Assembly (NCBI GenBank): GCA_022826125.1
Contig: JAJDVM010000211.1
Location: forward strand, 1 to 39,136
Reading direction: 5' to 3'
From: Defluviicoccus sp.
Lineage (GTDB): Bacteria > Pseudomonadota > Alphaproteobacteria > MPNO01
DNA: 39,136 nucleotides
The notes beneath the pieces are model-generated. The model saw nothing but the letters and a program-made list of their open reading frames with translations. It made no database searches and had not been told where the DNA came from. The position numbers and the translations under genes were made by a program. This document shows, one piece after another, positions 31,779 to 39,136 of the stretch. Numbering within the stretch: position 1 is the stretch's first letter; every line of letters begins with the position of its first letter.

Positions 31779-32953
31779 TGGGCTTCCCGGCGGAGGCGGT
31801 CAACGGGGCGCTGAAACGGCTCCGCGCCCATCCCTTCTATCGCGGGCGTCTGCCGGGAGCGGTCTCCGGCGAGGAGGAATTCGCCGCCGCCGTGCCGTTG
31901 ATGACGCGGGCGGAGTTCGTCGCCGAGATGGGAAAGCCCGGCTACGGCGCCTTCGGCGGGGCGAGGGCGGTCCGTGTCAACCTGACCCCCATGGGATCGT
32001 CGCTGGTGCCGGTCTTTCAGACAAGCGGCGACCTCGACCGCATGATCGCTGCGGCGAGGACTCACCTCGACGCCTGCGGCATCGGCGAGGGCGATGTCTG
32101 CGCGGTGACGTTCGGCTACCACCTTTTCGTGGCCGGCCTGTTCTACCAGTCGCAGATGGAGGCGCACGGCGTTGCCTGCATCCCGCTCGGCCCGGGCGAG
32201 GCGGAGCGCGCGGTCGAGGTCTGCAACGGCCACGGCGTGACCGTGCTCGCCGGCAATCCGAGCTTTTCTCTGCGGCTCGTCGAAGCGGGCCTCAAGCCGC
32301 CGAAGGTGTTCTTCGCCGGCGGAGAAGCGTTCACCGGCGACGCCGCGCTCTATGCCCGGGTGCGGGCGGCGATGCCGGAAACCGTGCTGATCGACGCGTT
32401 CTCGCTGTCGGAGTTCCTTCCCGTGGCGCGCACCTTCCCCGGCGGCGACGGCGTTTACGTGTTCGACGAGTTGGTTCACGCCGAGGTCATTAACCCGGAG
32501 ACGCTGGACCCGGTGCCGGACGGGGAACGCGGCGAGTTGGTGCTGACCCATCTGGTGAAGGAGGCGCAGCCGCTCGTCCGTTACCGGACAGGCGACCTCA
32601 CCGTCCGACAGACGACGGCACCCGTGCACGGCCGGACGGTCAGCCTGCCGCGCGTGGTGTTCGGCCGCACCGACGAGATGGTGAAGGTCAAGGGGGTCAA
32701 GATCTACCCGTCCGAGATCCGAGCGGTCCTTCTCGGCATCGAGGGGCTGACCGGTAAGTACCGCATCGCCGTCGAGTCCGAGCGGGGCCGCGACCGGCTC
32801 GCGCTGACGCTGGAAGGCAGCGCGGACGACGATGTGCTGGAAACCGTCGCCGAGCGGTTCAGACGCCAGACCCTGATCGGCGCCGACCGGATCGAGGTCG
32901 CCCCGGCGCTCGACGACGGCCCGGTGACCGTCGACCGCAGGGGCGGCGCATGA
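31778..32953 (+). CDS. Phenylacetate-CoA ligase-like protein with degenerate P-loop
   Basis: A 391-residue ANL-superfamily protein, shorter than its homologue at 25427. The C-terminal half is well conserved: IDAFSLSEFLPVAR, LVRYRTGDLTV with the ATP-contacting Asp, FGRTDEMVKVKGVKIYPSEIRAVL. The P-loop normally reading TSGTTG-x-P is VFQTSGDLDRMI here, lacking the threonine/glycine run and the proline. The enzyme may use another way to hold ATP, or may have lost ligase activity and act as a binding protein. The start (ATG at 31778) overlaps the ThDP gene stop by one base, and the stop overlaps the lipoate-ligase-like gene by ATGA. That coupling suggests a three-protein unit. Confidence 0.8.
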   Translation: MGFPAEAVNGALKRLRAHPFYRGRLPGAVSGEEEFAAAVPLMTRAEFVAEMGKPGYGAFGGARAVRVNLTPMGSSLVPVFQTSGDLDRMIAAARTHLDACGIGEGDVCAVTFGYHLFVAGLFYQSQMEAHGVACIPLGPGEAERAVEVCNGHGVTVLAGNPSFSLRLVEAGLKPPKVFFAGGEAFTGDAALYARVRAAMPETVLIDAFSLSEFLPVARTFPGGDGVYVFDELVHAEVINPETLDPVPDGERGELVLTHLVKEAQPLVRYRTGDLTVRQTTAPVHGRTVSLPRVVFGRTDEMVKVKGVKIYPSEIRAVLLGIEGLTGKYRIAVESERGRDRLALTLEGSADDDVLETVAERFRRQTLIGADRIEVAPALDDGPVTVDRRGGA

Positions 32954-34062
32954 GCGGATGGCGCCTGATCGTCGACCGGGGCTCCTACGCGGATTTCTCG
33001 GTCTCCGTCTCGCCCGCCGTCGAGAAAGCGGTGGTGCTCGGGGAGGCGCCGCCCACGGTGTTCCTCAACGTGTTCGATTCCGACTCGATCACCATCGGCG
33101 TCAACGAGGACCCCGAGCAGGTGCTCGATCTCGATTTCTGCCGCACCAACGGGATCGATTTCCGCCGCCGCGTCAATGGCGGCGGGCCGATCTATGCCGG
33201 CGCGGGGTCGGCTTTCCTGATCTATTTCCTTCCCGTCTCGCACCCGGAGGTCTCGGCGACCACCGAGGAGGCGTTCCGCAAGATCCTGAGCGCGGTCGCC
33301 GACGTGTTCCGCGACCGCTACGGCTTCCCGGCGGAATACCGCCCGCTCAACGACATCCAGGTCGAGGGGCGCAAGCTGGTTCCCACCTCGCTCAAGATCG
33401 AGGACGGGGCGATGACGCTCCGCATCGTGGTCAACGTGAAGCCCATAGACACCGAGCTCGCCGGAAAGGCGATGCCGATGCCGCCCGAGAAGGTGCGCGA
33501 CAAGGCGCTGAAGACGCTGGAATCGCGGTTCACCTGGCTGGAGAGGGAGGCCGGCCGCGAGATCGACGAAGCGGAACTGACGGCGTTCGCGATAGCCAGC
33601 ACCGAGCGGGCTTTCGGCGAGTCCGGGCTTGAGCGGGGCACGCTTGGCGCGGTGGAACGACGCTACGCCGACGCCTTTCGCGCCGAGCTCGATACCGAGG
33701 CCTGGCTGTTCGGGAAGTCCGAACGGATCCGCTTCGCCGATACGCTGCGTCCCGGCGACATGCTGGGCAGGGGCCGCGAGAAGGCGATGGGCGGGATGAT
33801 CCGCGCAACTCTGCTGGTCCGGGACGGGATCGTTCTGCGTGCAATCGTCAACGGCGACTGGCACCCGCGCCCGCTGGAGTCCGTCGACTGGCTGGAGCGT
33901 GCGCTCGCCGGCGTGACTGCCCGGGCGGACTCCTTGAGGCCCACGGTGGAGGCTTTCCTCGCCAGGGACGATGTCGAGTTCGCCGGCATCGCGGCCGGCG
34001 ACCTGATGACGGCGTTCGAGGCGGCACTCGCCGATTGCAAACCCTGGAAGGGCGTGCCCTGA
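32950..34062 (+). CDS. Lipoate-protein ligase A-like (BPL/LplA family) protein
   Basis: A 370-residue protein of the biotin/lipoyl ligase family. FRRRVNGGGPIYAGAG is the RRxxGGG substrate loop (it reads VNGGG rather than the usual TGGG); YRPLNDIQVEGRKL carries the ND motif and the conserved GRK Lys that contacts lipoyl-AMP. The C-terminal 120 residues look like the accessory domain of bacterial LplA. It should attach lipoate, octanoate or another acyl group to a target lysine, but no lipoyl-domain protein is encoded in the window. Its ATGA overlap with the ligase-like gene is a strong sign of coupling. One idea is that it acylates a carrier used by the adjacent enzymes; that is inference. Confidence 0.82.
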   Translation: MSGWRLIVDRGSYADFSVSVSPAVEKAVVLGEAPPTVFLNVFDSDSITIGVNEDPEQVLDLDFCRTNGIDFRRRVNGGGPIYAGAGSAFLIYFLPVSHPEVSATTEEAFRKILSAVADVFRDRYGFPAEYRPLNDIQVEGRKLVPTSLKIEDGAMTLRIVVNVKPIDTELAGKAMPMPPEKVRDKALKTLESRFTWLEREAGREIDEAELTAFAIASTERAFGESGLERGTLGAVERRYADAFRAELDTEAWLFGKSERIRFADTLRPGDMLGRGREKAMGGMIRATLLVRDGIVLRAIVNGDWHPRPLESVDWLERALAGVTARADSLRPTVEAFLARDDVEFAGIAAGDLMTAFEAALADCKPWKGVP

Positions 34063-34505
34063 GTCCGGACGACCTTCCCGCCGATCGCGGCGCCTACGCG
34101 CTGGTCTTGCGTCTTGCGCGGGGCACCCGGCTCGACATCGCGACCCTGGGTCGGCCGGTTCTGCCCGCCGGACTCTACCTCTACGCGGGCAGCGCGTGGG
34201 GGCCCGGCGGTATCCGCGCCCGGGCCGGCCGCCATCTGCGACGTCCCAAGGCGCGGGTCTGGCACATCGACCATCTGACGGCGGTGGCGGCGGTAGAACG
34301 GGTGGTTGCCTTCCCCGGCGCCCGGGAATGCGAGATAGCGGATTTCGTTGTTGCCCGCGGCGCGCACGTTCCGATTCCGGGCTTCGGGGCTTCCGATTGC
34401 CGCAGCTGCGAGGCTCATTTGCTGGCCGTGGAGCCCGATCTTGTCCAAGTGTTGATGTCGACGACTCTTGACAAGGAAAATGTCCTTGTTAGAACAAGGA
34501 AATGA
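34035..34505 (+). CDS. DUF123 domain protein (GIY-YIG-like)
   Basis: About 150 residues of the DUF123 family, sometimes linked to GIY-YIG nucleases. The conserved segments are RGAYALVLRL, LPAGLYLYAGSAWGPGGIRARAGRH, WHIDHL and the cysteine-containing GFGASDCRSCEAHL. In-frame start options are unusual: a TTG at 34035 or a CTG at 34059, the latter overlapping the preceding TGA by two bases and with GGAAGGGCG upstream. No ATG or GTG fits the family's N-terminus. The function is unknown; a DNA-related role is suggested only by family association. The 3' end overlaps the vapB start by 4 bases, although vapB has its own promoter. Confidence 0.75.
   Translation: MQTLEGRALSPDDLPADRGAYALVLRLARGTRLDIATLGRPVLPAGLYLYAGSAWGPGGIRARAGRHLRRPKARVWHIDHLTAVAAVERVVAFPGARECEIADFVVARGAHVPIPGFGASDCRSCEAHLLAVEPDLVQVLMSTTLDKENVLVRTRK
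34468..34500 (+). promoter_or_regulatory. Promoter and candidate operator of the vapBC pair
   Basis: TTGACA at 34468-34473 is a good -35 box. The region holds three CAAGGA/TCCTTG half-sites: CAAGGA at 34472, TCCTTG at 34483, CAAGGA at 34495. They form overlapping inverted repeats with 5- and 6-base spacers. A -10-like TAGAAC lies about 16 bases after TTGACA. Autoregulation by antitoxin-toxin complexes at such repeats is typical for VapBC. Confidence 0.6.
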
Positions 34506-34798
34506 GCAAGGTCACCAGCAAACTGCAAGTGACACTCCCCAAGGCGCTCGCCCAGCGTTACGGAATCGCGCCCGGGGACGACATCCGTTTCGAGGAAGCC
34601 GGCGAAGTTATCCGTGTGGTGCCCGCCAATACCGGTGCGTCCGAGCAAGGTCTGGACACCAAGATGCGGCTACGGCTGTTCGATGCTGCGACTGATCGCC
34701 AGCGGGCGCGCGAGGCCAGCCGGCCTTCACGCCGCGCCGAGACGCGGGGCTGGACCCGCGAGGAGCTCTACCAGCGTGGTATCCCGGGTTCTGATTGA
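34502..34798 (+). CDS. vapB: VapB-like antitoxin, AbrB/SpoVT DNA-binding type
   Basis: A 98-residue antitoxin. The first 45 residues form a swapped-hairpin AbrB/SpoVT-type domain (SKVTSKLQVTLPKALAQRYG, then GDDIRFEEAGEVIRV). The remainder is charged and probably disordered, with a C-terminal segment (RAETRGWTREELYQRG) of the type that wraps the toxin. It should bind the repeats just upstream and neutralise the PIN-domain toxin. AAGGA stands close to the ATG. The 3' end overlaps the toxin start by 23 bases. Confidence 0.88.
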   Translation: MSKVTSKLQVTLPKALAQRYGIAPGDDIRFEEAGEVIRVVPANTGASEQGLDTKMRLRLFDAATDRQRAREASRPSRRAETRGWTREELYQRGIPGSD

Positions 34799-35219
34799 CA
34801 CCAACATACTGGTTTATCGCTATGACGACCGGTTTCCTGACAAGCGGGCGACCGCATCCGCCGTTCTGCGCGACGGCATCGCCACCGGCACCGCGCGCGT
34901 GCCCCATCAGGCAGTCGTGGAGTTCGTTGCCGCAACCACGAGGGGTCGCCCAGAAAACCGGTTGCTCGATGCCGCTGACGCGCGACGCGAGGCGGAAGAA
35001 ATCATGGCGCAGTTTCCGATCCTCTACCCCGATGACGCAGTGTTGCGAACGGCGCTGCGGGGAGCTGCGGCTTACAGCCTTTCTTGGTTCGATGCGCATC
35101 TCTGGGCCTATGCGGAAGTGAACGGGATCGAAGAGCTATTGTCCGAGGATTTTCAGCACGGTCGCATGTACGGCACGGTGACAATCCGCAACCCCTTCCT
35201 GACGGAAGTTGCAAGATAG
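34776..35219 (+). CDS. vapC: VapC-like PIN-domain toxin
   Basis: A 147-residue PIN-domain ribonuclease. Acidic catalytic residues are Asp8 in VLIDTNIL, Glu49 in HQAVVEFVAAT, Asp106 in LSWFDAHLWAYA, and probably Asp125 in LLSEDFQHG. The ending MYGTVTIRNPF is typical of VapC. VapC toxins cleave tRNA or rRNA when free of VapB. The GTG at 34776, with GAGGAG about 10 bases upstream, gives the usual N-terminus and overlaps vapB. All catalytic residues are intact. It lies between a metabolic operon and a beta-oxidation pair, so it may be a mobile insertion. Confidence 0.9.
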   Translation: MVSRVLIDTNILVYRYDDRFPDKRATASAVLRDGIATGTARVPHQAVVEFVAATTRGRPENRLLDAADARREAEEIMAQFPILYPDDAVLRTALRGAAAYSLSWFDAHLWAYAEVNGIEELLSEDFQHGRMYGTVTIRNPFLTEVAR

Positions 35220-35298
35220 AGACGTCATCGTCCCTCTTCCTTGCCGCTGTCCTTGCGAAACGGGATAGTCCGGCGGTATTGCAATCGAGGCCCCGGAC

Positions 35299-36084
35299 AT
35301 GAGCGCAGAAAAACCCGTGCTGACGATCGACCGGCCGGCCGAAGGGATCGCCCGTATCGGGCTGAACCGGCCGGAAAAGCGCAACGCGCTCGATCCCGAG
35401 CTGCGACTGGCGCTGATCGACGGGATCGAGGCGGTGCTGGAGGATTCGTCGGTGCGTGCCGTCATCCTCGCCGGCAATGGCGGGCATTTCTGCGCCGGGG
35501 GCGACATCGCATCGATGGAGGGGCTCGACGCCGCGGCGGGGCGCGCCCGGATGAAGTCGAACCACCGCATGGTCCGGCTGATCGCCGAAGCCGAGAAGCC
35601 CGTCGTCGCCGCGGTCGAGGGTTATGCGGTCGGCGCCGGCGCGGGCATCGCCCTGCTCGCCGATACCGTCGTGATCGCCGAGACCGGCGCGATCGGCTTC
35701 CCGTTCTTCAAGGTCGGGCTGATCCCCGATTATGCGATCCTGCACACCCTGCCGCGTCGGGTCGGGGCCGCCAGGGCGCGCCAGATCCTTCTCTATGCGC
35801 GGATGCTGCGCGGCGCGGAGGCGGTCGAAGCCGGGCTCGCCGACGAGCTCGCGCCCGAGGGCGGGGCCGAGCCCGTCGCGCTGGAGCGCGCGCGGGAGCT
35901 CGCCGCCATGCCGGCCCTCGCCTTCGCGCTCGCCAAGCAGCAGATCGGACTCGCGCCGGTAAGCCTCGAAACGGCGCTGGAGATGGAAGCGCTGGGCCAG
36001 GCCTCCAACTTCACCACCGCCGACTTCGCCGAGGGCCGCGCGGCGTTTAGGGAGAAGCGCGCCCCGGACTTCCGGCGTTCGTAA
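35299..36084 (+). CDS. Enoyl-CoA hydratase/isomerase family protein
   Basis: A 261-residue crotonase-fold enzyme that hydrates or isomerises enoyl-CoA thioesters. The oxyanion-hole motif GNGGHFCAGGDIASM is near residue 65, followed by EKPVVAAVEGYAVGAGAGIALLADTVV and the active-site segment FFKVGLIPDYAILHTLPRRVG. The Glu often present after the second glycine motif is replaced around LIPDYA, so isomerase or other activity is possible. It precedes a 3-hydroxyacyl-CoA dehydrogenase by 10 bases, which fits beta-oxidation or phenylacetate-type degradation. The binding site before the ATG is weak. Confidence 0.92.
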   Translation: MSAEKPVLTIDRPAEGIARIGLNRPEKRNALDPELRLALIDGIEAVLEDSSVRAVILAGNGGHFCAGGDIASMEGLDAAAGRARMKSNHRMVRLIAEAEKPVVAAVEGYAVGAGAGIALLADTVVIAETGAIGFPFFKVGLIPDYAILHTLPRRVGAARARQILLYARMLRGAEAVEAGLADELAPEGGAEPVALERARELAAMPALAFALAKQQIGLAPVSLETALEMEALGQASNFTTADFAEGRAAFREKRAPDFRRS

Positions 36085-36094
36085 GGAGCACGTC

Positions 36095-37621
36095 ATGCCG
36101 ATCGATCCTCAATCGCCCGATCTCTCCCTCGGCGTCATCGGCACGGGAACCATGGGTCGGGGCATCGCCCAGATCGCGGCGGCGGGGGGTCTTTCCGTCA
36201 GGCTGTACGACACGCGCGACGGCGCCGCGGAGGAGGCGACCGTCTTCGTCTCGCGAATGCTGCGCCGGGCGGCGGAAAAGGGCGGAATGACGGAGGACGC
36301 GGCCGAGGCGGCGATCGGGCGGCTCGCCGTCGTGGACGGGCTCGACGCCATGGCGGACGCCGCCATCGTCGTCGAGGCCATCGTCGAGGAGATCGAGGCC
36401 AAGAAACGGCTGTTCGCCGCGCTCGAATCCATCGTTTCCGCCGACTGTATCCTCGCTTCCAACACCTCGTCGCTCTCGGTGACCGCCATCGCAGCCGATT
36501 GCGAGCGTCCGGAGCGCGTCGCGGGCTGGCATTTCTTCAACCCGGTGCCGCTCTTGAAGGTGGTCGAGGTGGTCGACGGGCTCCTGACCGAGCCCTGGGT
36601 GGGCGATATTCTCGACGCGGTCGCGCGGCGCTGCGGCCATCGCCCGGTGCGCGCCAAGGATTCGCCGGGCTTTCTCGTGAACCACGCCGGGCGCGGACTC
36701 GGCACCGAGGGCCTCAGGATCGTCCAGGAAGGCGTCGCAGCCCCCCGTGACGTCGACGACATCCTGCGCGAGGGGGGCACCCGGTTCCGCATGGGTCCCT
36801 TCGAGTTGATGGACACGACCGGGCTCGACGTTTCCGGCGTGGTGATGGAATCGATCTACCGCCAGTTTTACGAGGAGCCGCGATTCCGGCCGGTGCCGCT
36901 GGCGCGCCAGCGCATGGCGGCGGGTCTCTACGGGCGCAAGACCGGGCGCGGGTTCTATGACTATGAGGACGGCAGGAAGGCAGGACTCGAGGCCGCGGCG
37001 GTTCCCGAAGCGGACCCTGCCCCGGTCTGGGTGAGCCCGGCGGACCCCGAAGGTCAGGAAGCGGTCATAGCGGCGATCGCCGAGGCCGCGACGGTGGAGA
37101 GCGGGGCCGGCCCCGGTCCGGAGACGCTTTGCATAGTCACCCCGACCGGCACCGATGCCACCGCCACCGCCCTCGATCAGGGGCTTCCGCCCGAACGCAC
37201 GGTGGCGGTCGACACCGCGTTCGGTCTCGAAGGCAGGCGCACCCTCATGACCACCCCGGTGACGGAGCCCCGCTGGCGCGATCTCGCCCATGCGCTGCTC
37301 GCCGCCGACGGCACGCCGGTCACGGTGATCGCGGACAGCCCCGGTTTCGTTGCCCAGCGCGTGATCGCGACCATCGTCAATATCGGCTGCGACATCGCCC
37401 AGCAGGGGATCGCCACCCCGGGAGACATCGACGCCGCGGTCGAGCTCGGGCTCGCCTATCCGCGCGGACCCATCGCGTGGGGGGACTATCTGGGTCCCGC
37501 CAGGGTGCTCGCGATCCTCGAAGCGCTCCATGGGTTCTACCGGGATCCGCGCTACCGCCCCAGCCCGTGGCTGACCCGGCGCGCGAGGCTCGGCGTGCCG
37601 CTGGCGACGGTGGCGCGCTGA
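36095..37621 (+). CDS. 3-hydroxyacyl-CoA dehydrogenase (PaaH/PaaC type)
   Basis: A 508-residue NAD-dependent dehydrogenase. The Rossmann motif is [19 protein letters not shown] (about 12-30), with VVEAIVEE following. The catalytic His is in [18 protein letters not shown] (about residue 148). The C-terminal dehydrogenase helical domain follows ([14 protein letters not shown]), and a second copy is seen near 415-495 ([33 protein letters not shown]). The two C-terminal domains and the length fit PaaH/PaaC, the enzyme oxidising 3-hydroxyadipyl-CoA in phenylacetate breakdown. AAGGAG lies 8 bases before the ATG. It forms an operon with the enoyl-CoA hydratase. Confidence 0.93.
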   Translation: MPIDPQSPDLSLGVIGTGTMGRGIAQIAAAGGLSVRLYDTRDGAAEEATVFVSRMLRRAAEKGGMTEDAAEAAIGRLAVVDGLDAMADAAIVVEAIVEEIEAKKRLFAALESIVSADCILASNTSSLSVTAIAADCERPERVAGWHFFNPVPLLKVVEVVDGLLTEPWVGDILDAVARRCGHRPVRAKDSPGFLVNHAGRGLGTEGLRIVQEGVAAPRDVDDILREGGTRFRMGPFELMDTTGLDVSGVVMESIYRQFYEEPRFRPVPLARQRMAAGLYGRKTGRGFYDYEDGRKAGLEAAAVPEADPAPVWVSPADPEGQEAVIAAIAEAATVESGAGPGPETLCIVTPTGTDATATALDQGLPPERTVAVDTAFGLEGRRTLMTTPVTEPRWRDLAHALLAADGTPVTVIADSPGFVAQRVIATIVNIGCDIAQQGIATPGDIDAAVELGLAYPRGPIAWGDYLGPARVLAILEALHGFYRDPRYRPSPWLTRRARLGVPLATVAR

Positions 37622-37757
37622 AAACCCTCCTCGGAGACCCGGCGGGCTTGCATCGCCGCCGCCTCGGGGACACATTGCGGCGCCCCCCGAGGGCCCCGAT
37701 TCGATTACCCTTCACCGTGCGGCATCGCGCTCGCGCGTTCATTTGTGTGAGACCGTC

Positions 37758-39136
37758 ATGACGACCACCACCCGGCAGGCGGCAACCGTGGGCAGCGCGC
37801 CCGGAGTTGCGCCGCGGCGCATGGCCAACGCGATCCGCGCACTCGCCATGGACGCGGTCGAAGCGGCGAAGTCCGGCCATCCCGGAATGCCGATGGGCAT
37901 GGCCGACGCGGCGACCGTGCTGTTCACGCGTTACCTGAAATTCGACCCTTCCGAGCCCGATTGGCCCGACCGCGACCGGTTCGTGCTGTCGGCCGGGCAC
38001 GGCTCGATGCTACTTTACGCGCTCCTCCATCTGACCGGCTACGCCGACATGACGATGGACGAGATTCGCCGCTTCCGGCAGCTCGGCAGCCGCACCGCCG
38101 GCCATCCCGAATACGGCCACGCGGCGGGGATCGAGACCACGACGGGTCCCCTCGGACAAGGCATTGCGACGGCGGTCGGAATGGCGCTCGCCGAGCGCAT
38201 GCTGGCGGCCCGGTTCGGCGACGAGGTCGTCGATCACCGGACATACGCGATCGCTTCCGACGGCGATCTGATGGAGGGGGTGAGCCACGAGGCCGCTTCC
38301 CTCGCCGGCCATCTCGGCCTCGGCAAGCTGATCGTGCTGTTCGACGACAACGCCATCTCGATCGACGGGCCGACGGCGCTCTCCGTCGCGGACGACGTGC
38401 CGGCGCGGTTCGCGGCCTATAGCTGGCATATTTCGGCGGTCGACGGCCACGATCCTGACGCGGTCGCCGCCGCCATCGAGGCCGCGCAGGACGACGGGCG
38501 CCCGTCGCTGATCGCGTGCCGGACCGTCATCGGCTACGGCGCGCCCAACAAGGCGGGGACCGCCGGTTCGCACGGCGCGCCGCTGGGCGAGGACGAAATT
38601 GCGGGAGCGCGTGAGGCGCTGGACTGGGACCTCCCGCCCTTCGAGCTTCCGGAAGACGTGGTCGCCGCGTGGCGGGGAGCGGGGAATCGATCCCGACCGG
38701 AGCATGAAGCATGGCGCGCCCGTCGGGAAGCGCTGCCGGCTGAGCGCAGGGCCGCGTTCGACCGCGCAACATCCGGGGACCTGCCCGACGGATGGCAAGC
38801 GGCGCTCGACGCCCATATCGACGACCTCGTTCGGAGCGCGCCCCGGCGCGCCACGCGCCAGTCTTCGGGCGAGGCGCTCAACGTCATCGCGCCGCTGATG
38901 CCGGAGTTGATCGGCGGGTCGGCCGATCTCACCGGGTCGAACAACACCCTGTTCAAGGATGCCGGCATCGTCACCCGCGACGACTTCTCCGGGCGCTACA
39001 TCCATTACGGCGTCCGCGAGCACGGCATGGCCGCGGCGATGAACGGGATGGCGCTCCATGGCGGCATAATCCCTTACGCCGGGACCTTCCTGATCTTCTC
39101 CGACTATCTGAGGCCGGCGCTTCGCCTCGCGGCGCT
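37758..39136 (+). CDS. tkt: Transketolase, N-terminal part (runs off the window)
   Basis: The first 459 codons of a transketolase, an enzyme moving two-carbon units between sugar phosphates in the pentose phosphate or Calvin pathway. The ThDP domain is clear: [47 protein letters not shown], and the [20 protein letters not shown] block with the diphosphate-binding GD, followed by [12 protein letters not shown]. The second domain begins near residue 355 with [22 protein letters not shown] and reaches [20 protein letters not shown], which includes the catalytic Glu of the Pyr domain. About 200 residues should lie beyond the window. The ATG at 37758 has no strong binding site. Confidence 0.95.
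   Translation, partial: MTTTTRQAATVGSAPGVAPRRMANAIRALAMDAVEAAKSGHPGMPMGMADAATVLFTRYLKFDPSEPDWPDRDRFVLSAGHGSMLLYALLHLTGYADMTMDEIRRFRQLGSRTAGHPEYGHAAGIETTTGPLGQGIATAVGMALAERMLAARFGDEVVDHRTYAIASDGDLMEGVSHEAASLAGHLGLGKLIVLFDDNAISIDGPTALSVADDVPARFAAYSWHISAVDGHDPDAVAAAIEAAQDDGRPSLIACRTVIGYGAPNKAGTAGSHGAPLGEDEIAGAREALDWDLPPFELPEDVVAAWRGAGNRSRPEHEAWRARREALPAERRAAFDRATSGDLPDGWQAALDAHIDDLVRSAPRRATRQSSGEALNVIAPLMPELIGGSADLTGSNNTLFKDAGIVTRDDFSGRYIHYGVREHGMAAAMNGMALHGGIIPYAGTFLIFSDYLRPALRLAA

Noticed and set aside
34502-35219. MazEF or other toxin-antitoxin class
   Set aside because: The toxin has the four-acid PIN-domain pattern and the VapC-type ending, not the MazF fold.
1-39136. tRNA, rRNA and CRISPR arrays
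   Set aside because: I saw no regular repeat-spacer pattern, no cas-like genes, and no cloverleaf-like or rRNA-like sequence by eye. A tRNAscan-SE run would settle the tRNA question.

Overview
The window is 39.1 kb of high-GC DNA. Hand-counted lines run from about 75% GC in chromosomal genes (2161-2220) to 45% in one foreign gene (12481-12540). Gene content suggests an alphaproteobacterium, possibly an uncultured marine or host-associated member of a Rhodospirillales-like group. The clues are a DOPA-dioxygenase-family protein, a sigma-32 promoter paired with a CIRCE operator, REP-like palindromes in intergenic DNA, many CoA-linked catabolic genes, and a lipoprotein nuclease carrying a TbpB-like barrel. 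This placement is inference; there is no rRNA or other phylogenetic marker here.

Layout. (A) 1-5057: a small conserved-looking protein on the minus strand, a thermonuclease-family lipoprotein, and an overlapping pair encoding an exported ankyrin-repeat protein and an S9 serine peptidase. (B) About 5058-21640: a defence island. It opens with a complete EcoRII-type restriction-modification operon (C5-methyltransferase with its own HTH, Vsr mismatch endonuclease, EcoRII-like endonuclease; 5333-8227), followed by a fragment of a tyrosine recombinase (8260-8335). Next comes an unusual set of genes: a 750-residue protein with an Hsp90/MutL/MORC-type ATPase domain in front of a histidine-kinase core, a receiver-like protein with an unrecognised C-terminal half, and an unrecognised 226-residue protein, all three joined by ATGA overlaps (8872-13099). 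These are followed by divergent N6-adenine and C5-cytosine methyltransferases (13083-15915) and a 911-residue Hsp70-like protein whose phosphate-1 motif sits in the C-terminal half (16382-19117). Two tandem tyrosine recombinases close the island (19249-21522), next to a truncated alpha/beta hydrolase gene. (C) 22203-39136: metabolic genes. One operon encodes a Rieske oxygenase, a D-hydroxyacid dehydrogenase, a ketopantoate-reductase-like protein and a phenylacetate-CoA-ligase-like enzyme. A heat-shock operon with two Hsp20 genes follows, then a DOPA-dioxygenase-like protein, an MFS transporter, an operon of ThDP enzyme, ligase-like protein and lipoate-ligase-like protein, a DUF123 protein, a VapBC toxin-antitoxin pair, a beta-oxidation pair, and the first 459 codons of a transketolase gene.

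The most interesting part is 8872-19117. It holds a possible phosphorelay (ATPase-sensor kinase plus receiver protein), two methyltransferases, no recognisable restriction nuclease, and an Hsp70-fold ATPase with rearranged motif order, all between an R-M operon and integrases. I propose it as a candidate undescribed methylation-linked defence or signalling system. The domain calls come from motifs read in the sequence; the shared function is inference.
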